Below, piece after piece: positions 32,063 to 40,480 of a stretch of DNA of 50,881 nt; positions within the stretch are counted from its first letter, which is position 1; the number at the start of each line of letters is the position of its first letter. This DNA is from Gordonibacter sp. 28C (GTDB lineage Bacteria; Actinomycetota; Coriobacteriia; Coriobacteriales; Eggerthellaceae). The translations under genes and the position numbers were made by a program. Below the pieces are notes generated by a model. The model saw nothing but the letters and a program-made list of their open reading frames with translations. It did no database searches and was not told the DNA's origin. The stretch is taken from assembly GCF_003339845.1 (NCBI RefSeq), contig NZ_PPTR01000017.1, forward strand, positions 1 through 50,881, written 5' to 3'.

Positions 32063-33400
32063 TTGACCGACTTCAAAGAGGATGGGATCGACCCCGTCTA
32101 CATATCCGATATCGAAACGTACGACCTTCTGTACCTCAACGGCCCCGGCCGCGAGTTGTTCGGCGTCGGACCCGACGAGGACATCACCGGCTTCAAATGC
32201 TACGAGTTCCTCCAGCACCGCGACGCCCCCTGCCCGTTCTGCACGAACCGCTTCCTCTCTCGAGACGAATGCTACGTATGGGAGTACACGAACCCCATAA
32301 CCGGCGTCCGCCACCTGCTCAACGACCGCCTGGTCGACTGGAACGGCCGCGACGTCCGCATCGAGGTGGGCTTCGAGATCACCGCGCGCAAAGAGGAGGG
32401 CATGCGCTTCCGCAACCTGCACCAAAGCGAGGAGATCATCCTCGACTGCGTGCGCGACCTGTACCGGGAGACGGACGCGGACCGCGCCGCCGAGAACATG
32501 GTCCGGCGCCTTGGCAAGGAGCTCAAGGCGCGGCGCACGCTCATCCTCGACTACGACGGCGAGCGTTTTCGCAACACCCACGAATGGTGCGACGCGGGAA
32601 CCTCCCCGCGCATAGACCAGCTGCAGAACGTGGACGTAGCGCCCTTCCGCCGCTGGATCGAGGTGCTCGAGCGTGGCGAGTGCGTGGTCGTGGAGAACCT
32701 GCGCGAGCTAAAGAGCTCCATCGGCGCCGAAGAGTACGCGGCGTTGGACGAGCTGGACATCGACAGCACCGTGGCCGCGCCCATCGAGCAGGGCGGTGGG
32801 GTGACGGGGTTCCTGATCATAGAGAACCCTCCGGGCAACATCATCCGCGACATCGCCCCGCTGCTGCGCACCCTGTGCTACTTCTACTCGATGGCCCTGC
32901 AGCGCATCGAGAACGAGCGGCTGCTCGTGCAACTGAGCTACCACGACTCGCTCACGGGACTGTACAACCGCAACCGCTACATGCAGGACATCGAGACCCT
33001 TGCCAACGAAACGGCCCCTTTGGGCGTGGTGTTCCTCGACGTCAACGGCATGAAGCGCATCAACGACCTCTGCGGCCACGCCAAGGGCGACGAGCTGCTG
33101 CGCGCCTGCGCCGACACGATGCGCGAGGCGCTGGGAGAGCGGTTCTCGCTGTACCGCATAGGTGGCGACGAGTTCGTGGCCATCGCGGTCGGACTCGACG
33201 AGCCGGAGTTCCGCGCATTCGCCGCAAGGCTCGACGAGGCGTTCGAGAACAGCGCCGCCCACGTGGCCATCGGCACGCGCTGGGAGGCGATGCCCGACAA
33301 CGTGGAGAAGATGCTGCTCGACGCCGACGAGGCCATGTACCACGCCAAGTGGGTCTACTATCAGAACGCCGCGGCCGCACCGGGACCAACCGCGCGGTAG
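32063..33400 (+). CDS. PAS-GAF-GGDEF diguanylate cyclase
   Basis: The product is about 445 residues, soluble. A PAS-like sensor occupies about residues 10-115 (YISDIETYDLLYLNGPGREL, with CPFC in its middle), a GAF domain about 135-290, then GGDEF. The catalytic block is FSLYRIGGDEFVAIA and HDSLTGLYNRNRY opens the domain. The RxxD inhibitory I-site is not seen upstream of GGDEF. It should make c-di-GMP in the cytoplasm in response to a small ligand or redox signal. The start is uncertain: TTG 32063 has AGG seven bases upstream, and longer in-frame starts would read through the promoter and the C12 tract. Confidence 0.85.
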   Translation: MTDFKEDGIDPVYISDIETYDLLYLNGPGRELFGVGPDEDITGFKCYEFLQHRDAPCPFCTNRFLSRDECYVWEYTNPITGVRHLLNDRLVDWNGRDVRIEVGFEITARKEEGMRFRNLHQSEEIILDCVRDLYRETDADRAAENMVRRLGKELKARRTLILDYDGERFRNTHEWCDAGTSPRIDQLQNVDVAPFRRWIEVLERGECVVVENLRELKSSIGAEEYAALDELDIDSTVAAPIEQGGGVTGFLIIENPPGNIIRDIAPLLRTLCYFYSMALQRIENERLLVQLSYHDSLTGLYNRNRYMQDIETLANETAPLGVVFLDVNGMKRINDLCGHAKGDELLRACADTMREALGERFSLYRIGGDEFVAIAVGLDEPEFRAFAARLDEAFENSAAHVAIGTRWEAMPDNVEKMLLDADEAMYHAKWVYYQNAAAAPGPTAR

Positions 33401-33462
33401 CGGGAAGGCGGAGGGCGCCCCGGCTTCGGGGAGCGGAGGCGAACGCCGGCCGAGCATGCAAA

Positions 33463-33497
33463 GAGGGTCCCTTCGCGCCGACGGCGAAGGGACCCTC
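33463..33497. terminator. Bidirectional hairpin between the GGDEF gene and ackA
   Basis: GAGGGTCCCTTCGC (33463-33476) is matched exactly by GCGAAGGGACCCTC (33484-33497), a 14-bp stem between convergent genes. A short T-run follows on the minus strand. Confidence 0.75.
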
Positions 33498-33519
33498 CCA
33501 TCGAAGTCCGAAAACGGCC

Positions 33520-34761
33520 TTACGCCAGCGCCGGCTCCTCGTCGAACACGGCGCCGTCCACGCGCATCTGCTCGTGGACGATCTCGTAGGTGTCGCGGGC
33601 GATCATGTACTCCTCGTTCGTGGGGATGATGATGATCTTCACCTGAGAGCTGTCCGCCGAGATCTCGCGCTCGAAGCCGCGCTGGCGGTTCTTCTCCTCG
33701 TCGAGGATGATGCCGAGCGGCTGCAGGCCCGTGAAGATCATGCGGCGCATCTTCTCGCAGTTCTCGCCCACGCCGGCCGTGAGCACGATGGCGTCGACGC
33801 CGCCCATGACGGCGATGTACTGCCCGATGTACTTCTTCACCGAGTTCGAGTACATGTCGTAGGCCAGCATGGCGCGCTCGTCGCCCTTCTCGGAGGCGTC
33901 GCGCACGCTGCGCAGGTCGTTGGAGATGCCCGAGATGCCCAGCAGGCCCGACTTCTTGTTCATGAGGTCGTTCACCTCGGAGGTCGAAAGGCCCTCGTGG
34001 TCCATGATGAACGGCACGATGGCCGGGTCGACCGCGCCGCAGCGCGTGCCCATCATGAGGCCGTCGAGCGGCGTGAGGCCCATGGACGTGTCCACCGCCA
34101 CGCCGTGGTCGATGGCCGACATGGAGCAGCCGTTGCCCAGGTGGCAGGTGATGAGCTTGAGCTCGTCGAGCGGTTCGTCCAGCACCACGGCCGCGCGCTC
34201 GGATATGTAGCGGTGCGACGTGCCGTGCGCGCCGTACTTGCGGATGGCGTACTTCTCGTACAGCTCGTAGGGCAAGGGGTACATGTAGGCCTTGGGGGGC
34301 AGCGTCTGGAAGAACGACGTGTCGAACACGGCCACCATGGGCACGTCCGGCATGTGCTTCAGGCACGCGTTGATGCCCATGAGCGCGGCCTTGTTGTGCA
34401 GCGGCGCCAACTCGGCCAGCTCGTCGATCTTCTGGATGACGTCGTCGTCGATGAGCACCGAGCGGTCGAAGTACTTGCCGCCCTGCACGATGCGGTGCCC
34501 CACGGCGTCGATCTCGTCCAGCGAGTCGATGGCCTTCGCGGGCCCCGAGGTGAGCGACTCCAGCACGAGCGCCATGGCGTCGTCGTGGTCGGCCATCTTG
34601 GCGTCGATGACCTCTTCGTTCTTGTCGAGACCGTGCTTGTGGAACGCCTCGGCCGAGCCCACGCGCTCGCAGATGCCCTTGGCCAGCAACTCGTGCTGCT
34701 CGACGTTCACCAACTGGTACTTCAAGGAAGATGATCCTGCATTGATAACGAGTACGTTCAA
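33520..34761 (-). CDS. ackA: Acetate kinase
   Basis: The 413-residue ASKHA kinase begins NVLVINAGSSSLKYQ, with HRIVQGG, VFDTSFFQTLP, YGAHGTSHRY, CHLGNGCSMSAI and the C-terminal GGVDAIVLTAGVGENC. It forms ATP and acetate from acetyl phosphate, the energy-yielding end of the Pta-AckA route. The start is TTG, which sits eight bases after AAAGGAGG; no ATG fits. The protein is slightly longer than the usual 400 because of its C-terminus. It is transcribed toward the GGDEF gene. Confidence 0.96.
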   Translation of the reverse strand: MNVLVINAGSSSLKYQLVNVEQHELLAKGICERVGSAEAFHKHGLDKNEEVIDAKMADHDDAMALVLESLTSGPAKAIDSLDEIDAVGHRIVQGGKYFDRSVLIDDDVIQKIDELAELAPLHNKAALMGINACLKHMPDVPMVAVFDTSFFQTLPPKAYMYPLPYELYEKYAIRKYGAHGTSHRYISERAAVVLDEPLDELKLITCHLGNGCSMSAIDHGVAVDTSMGLTPLDGLMMGTRCGAVDPAIVPFIMDHEGLSTSEVNDLMNKKSGLLGISGISNDLRSVRDASEKGDERAMLAYDMYSNSVKKYIGQYIAVMGGVDAIVLTAGVGENCEKMRRMIFTGLQPLGIILDEEKNRQRGFEREISADSSQVKIIIIPTNEEYMIARDTYEIVHEQMRVDGAVFDEEPALA

Positions 34762-34900
34762 CGACCTGCCTCCTTTGGGCTCAATTCCTAAATCATTGAT
34801 TTTAGGGAAGCGATGCGGTCGTTGAATGGGTGCAAGCCCTAGTTTCGGCAAACGGCATGCCGCTCACCGAAAAGGTCGGACGAACGGGCACGGGAAAACC

Positions 34901-35006
34901 CGTAGGGGCGCTCTCCAGAGCGCCCGTTCCGGCGAAGCCGGGAAAGCAACCGAGGGCCGCGTTCTCGCGCTCCGCGCGAGCGGGCGCTCTGGAGAGCGCC
35001 CCTACG
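34901..35006. repeat. Palindromic repeat B1 (106 nt)
   Basis: CGTAGGGGCGCTCTCC at 34901-34916 is mirrored exactly by GGAGAGCGCCCCTACG at 34991-35006. The interior holds AAGCAACCGAGGGCCGCG, which occurs reversed in B2. It lies between ackA and the HIT gene. Confidence 0.88.
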
Positions 35007-35028
35007 GAGGGCTATGCGAGCTCGCGGG

Positions 35029-35382
35029 TTACTTCTGCGAAGGGTCGCCCGAGTTCATGGGGGCGCCGCCCAGCACGTGAACGTGGATGTGGTGCACGGA
35101 CTGCTGCGCGTCGTCGTTCGTGTTCACGATCACACGGTAGCCGCTTTCGGCGACGCCCTCGAGCTCGGCCACCTTCCGCACGGTGTTGAACAGATAGCCC
35201 AGCTCCTCGTCGGGGATGCCGTCCCCGATGTTGTCGTAGTGGTTCTTCGGCACGATGAGCACGTGCGTGGGCATCTGCGGGTTCACGTCGCGGAACGCCA
35301 GCACGCGGTCGTCCTCGTACACCTTGGTCGACGGTATCTCCCCCGCCACGATCTTGCAGAACAGGCAGTCGTCCTTGCGCAT
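35029..35382 (-). CDS. HIT-family nucleotide-binding protein
   Basis: The 117-residue protein has the triad motif HHIHVHVLGG, and CLFCKIVAGEIPS at the N-terminus gives the CxxC of the zinc-containing branch. VLIVPKNHY and VYEDDRVLAF are family blocks. It is an HINT-like hydrolase of AMP conjugates, and the cellular substrate is unknown. GGAGGAGGAACC precedes the ATG. It follows xseB by 14 bp, so it shares the xseA-xseB operon. Confidence 0.93.
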   Translation of the reverse strand: MRKDDCLFCKIVAGEIPSTKVYEDDRVLAFRDVNPQMPTHVLIVPKNHYDNIGDGIPDEELGYLFNTVRKVAELEGVAESGYRVIVNTNDDAQQSVHHIHVHVLGGAPMNSGDPSQK

Positions 35383-35396
35383 GGTTCCTCCTCCTT

Positions 35397-35648
35397 CTAC
35401 GACAACGTCGCGTCGCGCGCGGCGTCGTCCGCCTCGCCGACGAGCTCGCCCATGAGCACGTCGACCTTCTGCTGGGCCTGCGCGAGGCGGCCTTGCAGCG
35501 CCCCGAGCAGGGCGACGCCGCGCTCGTAGCTCTTCAGGCTGTCCTCCAGCTCCAGCGTGTTGCTCTCCAGCACCCCCACGATGCCGTCCAGCTCGGCCAT
35601 GGCCTCCCTGAACGTCAGCTCGTCGATCGGCTTCGCCTCTTCGGTCAT
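35397..35648 (-). CDS. xseB: Exodeoxyribonuclease VII small subunit
   Basis: The 83-residue helical hairpin protein has the family pattern FREAMAELDGIVGVLE, LELEDSLKSYERGVALL and a second long helix. Several copies bind each XseA and are needed for its activity. The ATG overlaps the xseA stop by 4 nt (ATGA), so the two are coupled. The tail (ADDAARDATLS) is species-specific. Confidence 0.93.
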   Translation of the reverse strand: MTEEAKPIDELTFREAMAELDGIVGVLESNTLELEDSLKSYERGVALLGALQGRLAQAQQKVDVLMGELVGEADDAARDATLS

Positions 35649-37078
35649 GCGGACTCCTCCCACGGTTCAACGGACATGTCTATGCGCCGCGCGTCCTCCA
35701 CGCGGCAGGTGAGCTCGCCGTTCGATACGGCGACGTCGACGAGCGAACCCGCCGGCGCCTGCTCGACGCGGCGCAGCACGGCGCCGTCGGACGTGCGCGC
35801 CACGGCGTAGCCGCGCGCGAGCACGGCGAGCGGCGACAGGTCGTGCAGGCGCGCCGCGGCAAGCCCCGCCTGCTGCTCGAAGCGCGGCACGAGGAAACCG
35901 CCTGCGGCCGCGAGCCGGTCGCGCTGCCGTTCCATGCGGACGCGCTCGCGCTCCGCGTGCACGGGCATGACCCGCGCCAGCCGCTCGCGCCCGCGCGCCA
36001 GGCGATCGCGGTCGCGGTCGAGGTTCGCGGGGATGGCCCGGAACAGCCGCTCGGCCGCCAGGTCGAGGCCCTGCGCCTCGGCGGCGAACAGCAGGTTCGC
36101 ATCGCGGAACAACGGCCGCGTGGCGCAGCGGCGCACGTCGGAGGCGGCCCTTTCCACAGCACGGCCGGCGCAGGAGGAAAGCGAGCGCGCCCGCGCCTCG
36201 AACAAGTGCTCCAGGCTCTCGCGCGCGGGGCTCACGGCCTCGGCGGCGGCCGTGGGCGTGGAGGCGCGCACGTCGGCCACCATGTCGGCGATGGACGTGT
36301 CGGGCTCATGGCCGATGCCCGTCACCACGGGCACGGGGCATTTCGAAATGGCGCGGGCCAGGCCCTCGTCGTTGAACGGCATGAGGTCCTCGAACGACCC
36401 GCCGCCGCGCACCACGAGGATCACCTCGGCGCCGCCGCGCAGCACCTGCCGCATGCCCTCGACGATGCCCGCCGGCGCCTGGGAACCCTCCACCGGCACG
36501 CCCGCCAACAGCACGCGCGCCACGGGGAAACGGCGGCGCAGCGTGCGCAGCACGTCGTGCACGGCCGCGCCGCGCGGCGACGTCACCAGCCCCACGGTCA
36601 GCGGGTACGGCGGGAGGGGCTGCTTGCGCTCGGCGGCCATGAGGCCCTCGACCTCCAGCCGGCGGGCGAGCTCCGCCACCTGCTGGCGCAGACGGCCTTC
36701 GCCGGCGAGCTCCACGGAGAAGACGTCGAAGTTCATGCGGCCCTTCGCCGCGTACAGGGTGAACCGCCCGGTCAGCTCCACGAGCTGCCCCACGGCCAGG
36801 CGCACGCCCGACTTCTCGTAGCGGTTGTTCCACATCATGCACGGCAGCGATGCGCCCTTGTCCTTGACGGTGAAGTAGGCGGCCTTGTATCCCGGCTTGC
36901 ACGACACCTCGGACACTTCCCCCACCAGGCGCACGCACACGCCCTCGAGCGCGCCCTTGGCGAGCGCCATGGCGGCCGACACGGAAAGCGCGACGGGCGC
37001 CCCGTCCGCGCCGGAGCCCGCGGGGGCATCGGCCGCGCCGGACGTCGCCGCCCGCGCCCGCTCGAGCGCGTCGGCCAT
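35645..37078 (-). CDS. xseA: Exodeoxyribonuclease VII large subunit
   Basis: The protein is about 477 residues. It has an N-terminal OB fold (VRLVGEVSEVSCKPGYKAAY) and the catalytic domain with LTVGLVTSPRGAAVHDVLRTL, VILVVRGGGSFEDLMPFNDE and GIGHEPDTSIADMVAD, then a long Arg-rich coiled segment that docks XseB. It degrades single-stranded DNA from either end without metal. The start is uncertain: ATG 37078 has a G-run 9-14 bases upstream, and ATG 37111, close to the upstream gene, would add 11 residues. It is the first of xseA-xseB-HIT. Confidence 0.93.
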   Translation of the reverse strand: MADALERARAATSGAADAPAGSGADGAPVALSVSAAMALAKGALEGVCVRLVGEVSEVSCKPGYKAAYFTVKDKGASLPCMMWNNRYEKSGVRLAVGQLVELTGRFTLYAAKGRMNFDVFSVELAGEGRLRQQVAELARRLEVEGLMAAERKQPLPPYPLTVGLVTSPRGAAVHDVLRTLRRRFPVARVLLAGVPVEGSQAPAGIVEGMRQVLRGGAEVILVVRGGGSFEDLMPFNDEGLARAISKCPVPVVTGIGHEPDTSIADMVADVRASTPTAAAEAVSPARESLEHLFEARARSLSSCAGRAVERAASDVRRCATRPLFRDANLLFAAEAQGLDLAAERLFRAIPANLDRDRDRLARGRERLARVMPVHAERERVRMERQRDRLAAAGGFLVPRFEQQAGLAAARLHDLSPLAVLARGYAVARTSDGAVLRRVEQAPAGSLVDVAVSNGELTCRVEDARRIDMSVEPWEESA

Positions 37079-37120
37079 GGTCGCGCGCCCCCCAACTCCC
37101 TGAGTCCCCATAAGGCGCCG

Positions 37121-37795
37121 CTAGTCCCGGCGCTGGCCCAGCAGCCACAGCAGCTGCAGGATGGACGTGAGGGCCGCCGCCACGTACGTGAGCGCGCAGG
37201 CGCGCAGCACGTTGAACGCGCCGCCCTGCTCGGACTGCGGCAGCGCGATGGTGTCCATGTACGTCATGGCGCGGCGCGAGGCGTTGAACTCCACGGGCAG
37301 CGTGACGATCTGGAACAGCACCACCACGGCGTACATGACGATGGCGAGCGTGGTGAGCTGCGCGATGTTCGCGAATATGCCGATCATGAGCAGGAATATC
37401 CAGGCGTTCGACGCCAGGTTCACCACCGGCACGATGGCGCTGCGGATCTTCATGGGCGCGTAGTTCTCGGCGTACTGGCAGGCGTGGCCAACCTCGTGGC
37501 ATGCGGTGGCCGTGGCCGTGATCGAGCGGCCGTCGAACGCGTCGGGCGAGAGCGTGACCGAGTTCGTGCGCGGGTCGAAGAAGTCCTGCCCCGCGCCGCC
37601 GCGGTTCACCGCCACGTTCGTCACGCCGTAGTAGGACAGCATGCGGCGCGCCGCCTCGGCGCCGGTGAGCCCGTTGGAGATGGGCACCTTCGTGTATTTT
37701 TTGAGCTGCGAGTTCACGTACCAGGTGGCGAAGCCGCCGATGACAAGCGTGACCACGATCAGCAGCAGGTATCCGTTGCTCAATCCGAAAAACAT
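37121..37795 (-). CDS. Membrane zinc metallopeptidase (YugP-like)
   Basis: The 224-residue protein of the neutral zinc metallopeptidase family 2 (PF04298) has zinc motif HEVGH at residues 100-104. An N-terminal transmembrane segment (LLLIVVTLVIGGFATWYV) is followed by three more hydrophobic segments. The block PISNGLTGAEAARRML and the DPRTNSVTLSP loop are family marks. The substrate is unknown. A TATAAT on the minus strand (37870-37865) is a probable -10. It lies 10 bp upstream of the xseA region and could be co-transcribed with it. Confidence 0.9.
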   Translation of the reverse strand: MFFGLSNGYLLLIVVTLVIGGFATWYVNSQLKKYTKVPISNGLTGAEAARRMLSYYGVTNVAVNRGGAGQDFFDPRTNSVTLSPDAFDGRSITATATACHEVGHACQYAENYAPMKIRSAIVPVVNLASNAWIFLLMIGIFANIAQLTTLAIVMYAVVVLFQIVTLPVEFNASRRAMTYMDTIALPQSEQGGAFNVLRACALTYVAAALTSILQLLWLLGQRRD

Positions 37796-38147
37796 AGGAT
37801 GAAACCACTCCTTCGAAGAGGTTGCGTCCGCGGCCGCTTTCAGCCGCTTTTACCGTACACCTGTATTATACAAAAGCGCGAAACCCGGCAATAAGCGCGC
37901 TGCAAACAGCGCCGAATCATCAAACGTCCGTCATCGTTTCGCTAATCGCCCCGCACCGCGCCGCCGCCCAGAGTCCTCCGCGTCCCCGCGCCGCCCTTCG
38001 TAGGGGCGCTCTCCTGAGCGCCCGCTCGCGCGAAGCGCGAGATGCGCGGCCCTCGGTTGCTTTTCCGGTTGCACCGGAACGGGCGATCAGGAGATCGCCC
38101 CTACGGGGTTTCCCGAAGAACCGGGGATCGCCGTGAAGCGGCGTCGC
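37796..38147. other. Intergenic region with repeat B2
   Basis: About 350 bp hold the metallopeptidase promoter, with a minus-strand TATAAT at 37870-37865, and then the family B palindrome at 37999-38105. No gene is supported. Confidence 0.6.
37999..38105. repeat. Palindromic repeat B2 (107 nt)
   Basis: It starts CGTAGGGGCGCTCTCC and ends GGAGATCGCCCCTACG, so the arms are inverted with a few differences. The centre, CGCGGCCCTCGGTTGCTTT, is the reverse complement of the B1 interior, so B1 and B2 lie in opposite orientation. Confidence 0.85.
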
Positions 38148-39293
38148 TCAATCGCGCCGCTCCACCACGAGCTCGTCGCCGGCGAGGCTCAGAACCAGCC
38201 GGCCCTCCAAAAGCTCCAACAGCTCGTCGCCCACGATGGCGCGCCTCCATCCGCGCAGAAGGTCCACGCCGTCCCGGTAGCCGCGTGCGACGCGAGCAAG
38301 GTCGTCGTGGCTGGCCAGCGTGGGAAACGCGATGCCGTTCTCCTTGGCGCGCAAGCGCACCAAGGCGCTCATGAGGTCGAGCTGGGCGTCCACGTTCGGC
38401 TCGCTCTTGGAGCAGCGGTCGAGTTCCGGCCACGTGTCGGGGGGCGCGTCGAGCGCCGAGGCTATGAGCGACACGACGGCCCGCGCGTCCTTCGTGGACA
38501 GGCGGTCCGACAGGCCGCGCACCATGAACAGCTCGTCGATCGTGCGGGCCTCGCGCTTGCATGCCTCCACGACCTGCTCGTCGGTGATCACCCACTTGCG
38601 CGGGATGTCGCGGCGCTGCGCCTCCAGCTCGCGCCAGGCCGCCACCTCGCGAGCGGCCGAAAGCTGGCGGCGCGAAAGCTGCGACACGCGCTTGAGGCGG
38701 CGGAAGCGCTCGCGCTCGTTCGTCTCGAAGCGCGCGGGATCCGAGAGCTCGGCGAAGTCGTGGTCGAGCCAATGCAGCCGGCCCTTCTCCTCGAGCGCCG
38801 CGCGCATGCCCTCGTACAGGCGCGGCAGGTACACCACGTCGTCGGCCGCGTAGTCGCGCTGGGAGGCCGACAGCGGCCGGCGCGACCAGTCGGTGAACGA
38901 ATCGATCTTCTTGAGCGACACGCCGCATTCCGCATGCACGAGCGCCGCATAGCCGATCTGCTGGGTGTGGCCCAAAAGCGCCGCGGCGATCTGCGTGTCG
39001 AACACGGGGCGCGGCAGCACGCCCACCTCACGCAGGATTATCTCCAAGTCCTGCCCGGCGGCGTGGAACAGCTTCACGATGCCCTCGTCCGTGAGCAGGG
39101 GTTCCAGCACGGACAGGTCGTCTATCTCGAAGGGGTCGACGATCACCACCTCGTCGTCGGTGGCCATCTGCAGAAGGCACAGCCGCGCGTAGTACGTCTT
39201 CTCGCGCAGGAACTCCGTGTCGATGGCGAGCACGCTGGAGGTGCGCGCACGCTCGACGAACGCCGCGAGGTTTTCTTGGGTAGCTATATACAT
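38148..39293 (-). CDS. rnd: Ribonuclease D
   Basis: The 381-residue DEDD exonuclease has the acidic residues in AIDTEFLRE, HAAGQDLEIILRE and DYAADDVVYLPRLYE (the Y of the DEDDy subclass), then one or two HRDC domains (ITDEQVVEACKREARTIDEL). It trims 3' ends of tRNA and other stable RNA precursors. AAGGAA lies about 10 bases upstream of the chosen ATG (MYIATQ); an ATG eight codons earlier is possible. It is divergent from the lipid kinase gene. Confidence 0.94.
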   Translation of the reverse strand: MYIATQENLAAFVERARTSSVLAIDTEFLREKTYYARLCLLQMATDDEVVIVDPFEIDDLSVLEPLLTDEGIVKLFHAAGQDLEIILREVGVLPRPVFDTQIAAALLGHTQQIGYAALVHAECGVSLKKIDSFTDWSRRPLSASQRDYAADDVVYLPRLYEGMRAALEEKGRLHWLDHDFAELSDPARFETNERERFRRLKRVSQLSRRQLSAAREVAAWRELEAQRRDIPRKWVITDEQVVEACKREARTIDELFMVRGLSDRLSTKDARAVVSLIASALDAPPDTWPELDRCSKSEPNVDAQLDLMSALVRLRAKENGIAFPTLASHDDLARVARGYRDGVDLLRGWRRAIVGDELLELLEGRLVLSLAGDELVVERRD

Positions 39294-39371
39294 GTACGAG
39301 ATTCCTTGCCTTGTCATCCGCGTTTCATGTTGTACTATGCCATCATAACAAAGAGAACGGGGAGGGAATCG

Positions 39372-40283
39372 GTGAAACTGCTCGTCATCAACAACCTGGC
39401 ATCGGGCTTCGGAGAAGGGTCCGTGTACGACTTCGTCCGCTCGTTCGCCCGCGATGGCGACGAGGTGTGCCTGCGCTCGACCGACGGCACCACCGACGTG
39501 CGCGACTTACTGGACGACGCGGAGGCGTTCGACGCCGTCGTGGCGAGCGGCGGCGACGGCACGGTGGCCACGGTGAGCTACCGGCTGGCGAACACGGGCA
39601 TCCCCATCCTGCCCTTCCCCGCGGGCACGGCGAACCTGCTGGCCGCGAACCTGGCCTCGCCCTTGGAACCCCATGCGCTGGCGAAGCTCGTGCGCGAGGA
39701 TCGAACGCTCGACTTCGATCTGGGCGAGATCGAGGTGGACGGTCGGCGCTTCGGCTTCGGCATCATGGCGGGCGCCGGCTACGACGCCGCCATCATGCAC
39801 GGGGCCGCTCCGGCGAAACGCCTGTTGGGGCCCATGGCCTACCTGTCCGCGGCCATCGCGAACCCCTTGCCGCAAACGTCGAAGTTCAAGCTGACGCTCG
39901 ACGGCGAGACGGTGGAGAGCGAGGGGCTGGGCATCCTTCTGGTGAACTTCTCGAAGATCCAGTTCGACATCACGGTCACGCACGGCAACGAGCCGCGCGA
40001 CGGGGTGTTCGACGTGGTGGTGCTCAAGGCGCAGAATGCCTTCGAGCTCATCCCCGCCGTGCTCGCCGGGCTGCTCGACCGCGGCGGCGACTTCCCCGAC
40101 CGCACGGGGTCGCTGGAGCTGCACCGCGCCCGCGAGGTGCGCGTGGAGGCCGATCCGCCCATGGAGGTGCAGTACGACGGCGAGGCCACCCGCCTCACCA
40201 CGCCGTTCACCGCCCACATCATGCGCCGCGCCGCCCGGTTCTTCATCTCGGAAGAAGGCTGGGACCTCTTCGCCGAGGCGTAG
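39372..40283 (+). CDS. Diacylglycerol kinase-family lipid kinase
   Basis: The 303-residue protein has the DAGK catalytic domain: VVASGGDGTVATVSYRL and LPFPAGTANLLAANL are the nucleotide-binding loops, and FGIMAGAGYDAAIM is the third family block. The C-terminal YegS-like beta domain follows. It phosphorylates a lipid such as diacylglycerol, and the exact lipid is not determined. The start is GTG with GGAGGG five bases upstream. It is convergent with terC, with repeat A8 in between. Confidence 0.9.
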   Translation: MKLLVINNLASGFGEGSVYDFVRSFARDGDEVCLRSTDGTTDVRDLLDDAEAFDAVVASGGDGTVATVSYRLANTGIPILPFPAGTANLLAANLASPLEPHALAKLVREDRTLDFDLGEIEVDGRRFGFGIMAGAGYDAAIMHGAAPAKRLLGPMAYLSAAIANPLPQTSKFKLTLDGETVESEGLGILLVNFSKIQFDITVTHGNEPRDGVFDVVVLKAQNAFELIPAVLAGLLDRGGDFPDRTGSLELHRAREVRVEADPPMEVQYDGEATRLTTPFTAHIMRRAARFFISEEGWDLFAEA

Positions 40284-40295
40284 GCACCCCCGATC

Positions 40296-40472
40296 GTCAT
40301 CCTGAGCGGAGGCGGCGAAGCCGCCGCAGCCGAAGGATCTCCAGCGCAGGCGGCCTTCCGTTACCGATGATCCTTCGTCCCCGCTTCGCGGGGCCTCCCT
40401 GCGCTCGCTCCGCGTGCTCGGGAGTTCGACAGTCCACCGGACTGTCGAATGCTTCGCTCGCTCAGGATGACA
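40296..40472. repeat. Palindromic repeat A8 (177 nt, full copy)
   Basis: GTCATCCTGAGCGGAGGCG on the left and CGCTCGCTCAGGATGACA on the right are the family ends. The nested dyad TTCGACAGTCC/GGACTGTCGAA is at the right, so it lies in the same orientation as A1, and the right 90 bp are nearly identical to A1. It separates convergent genes. Confidence 0.9.
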
Positions 40473-40480
40473 AAGGGCCC

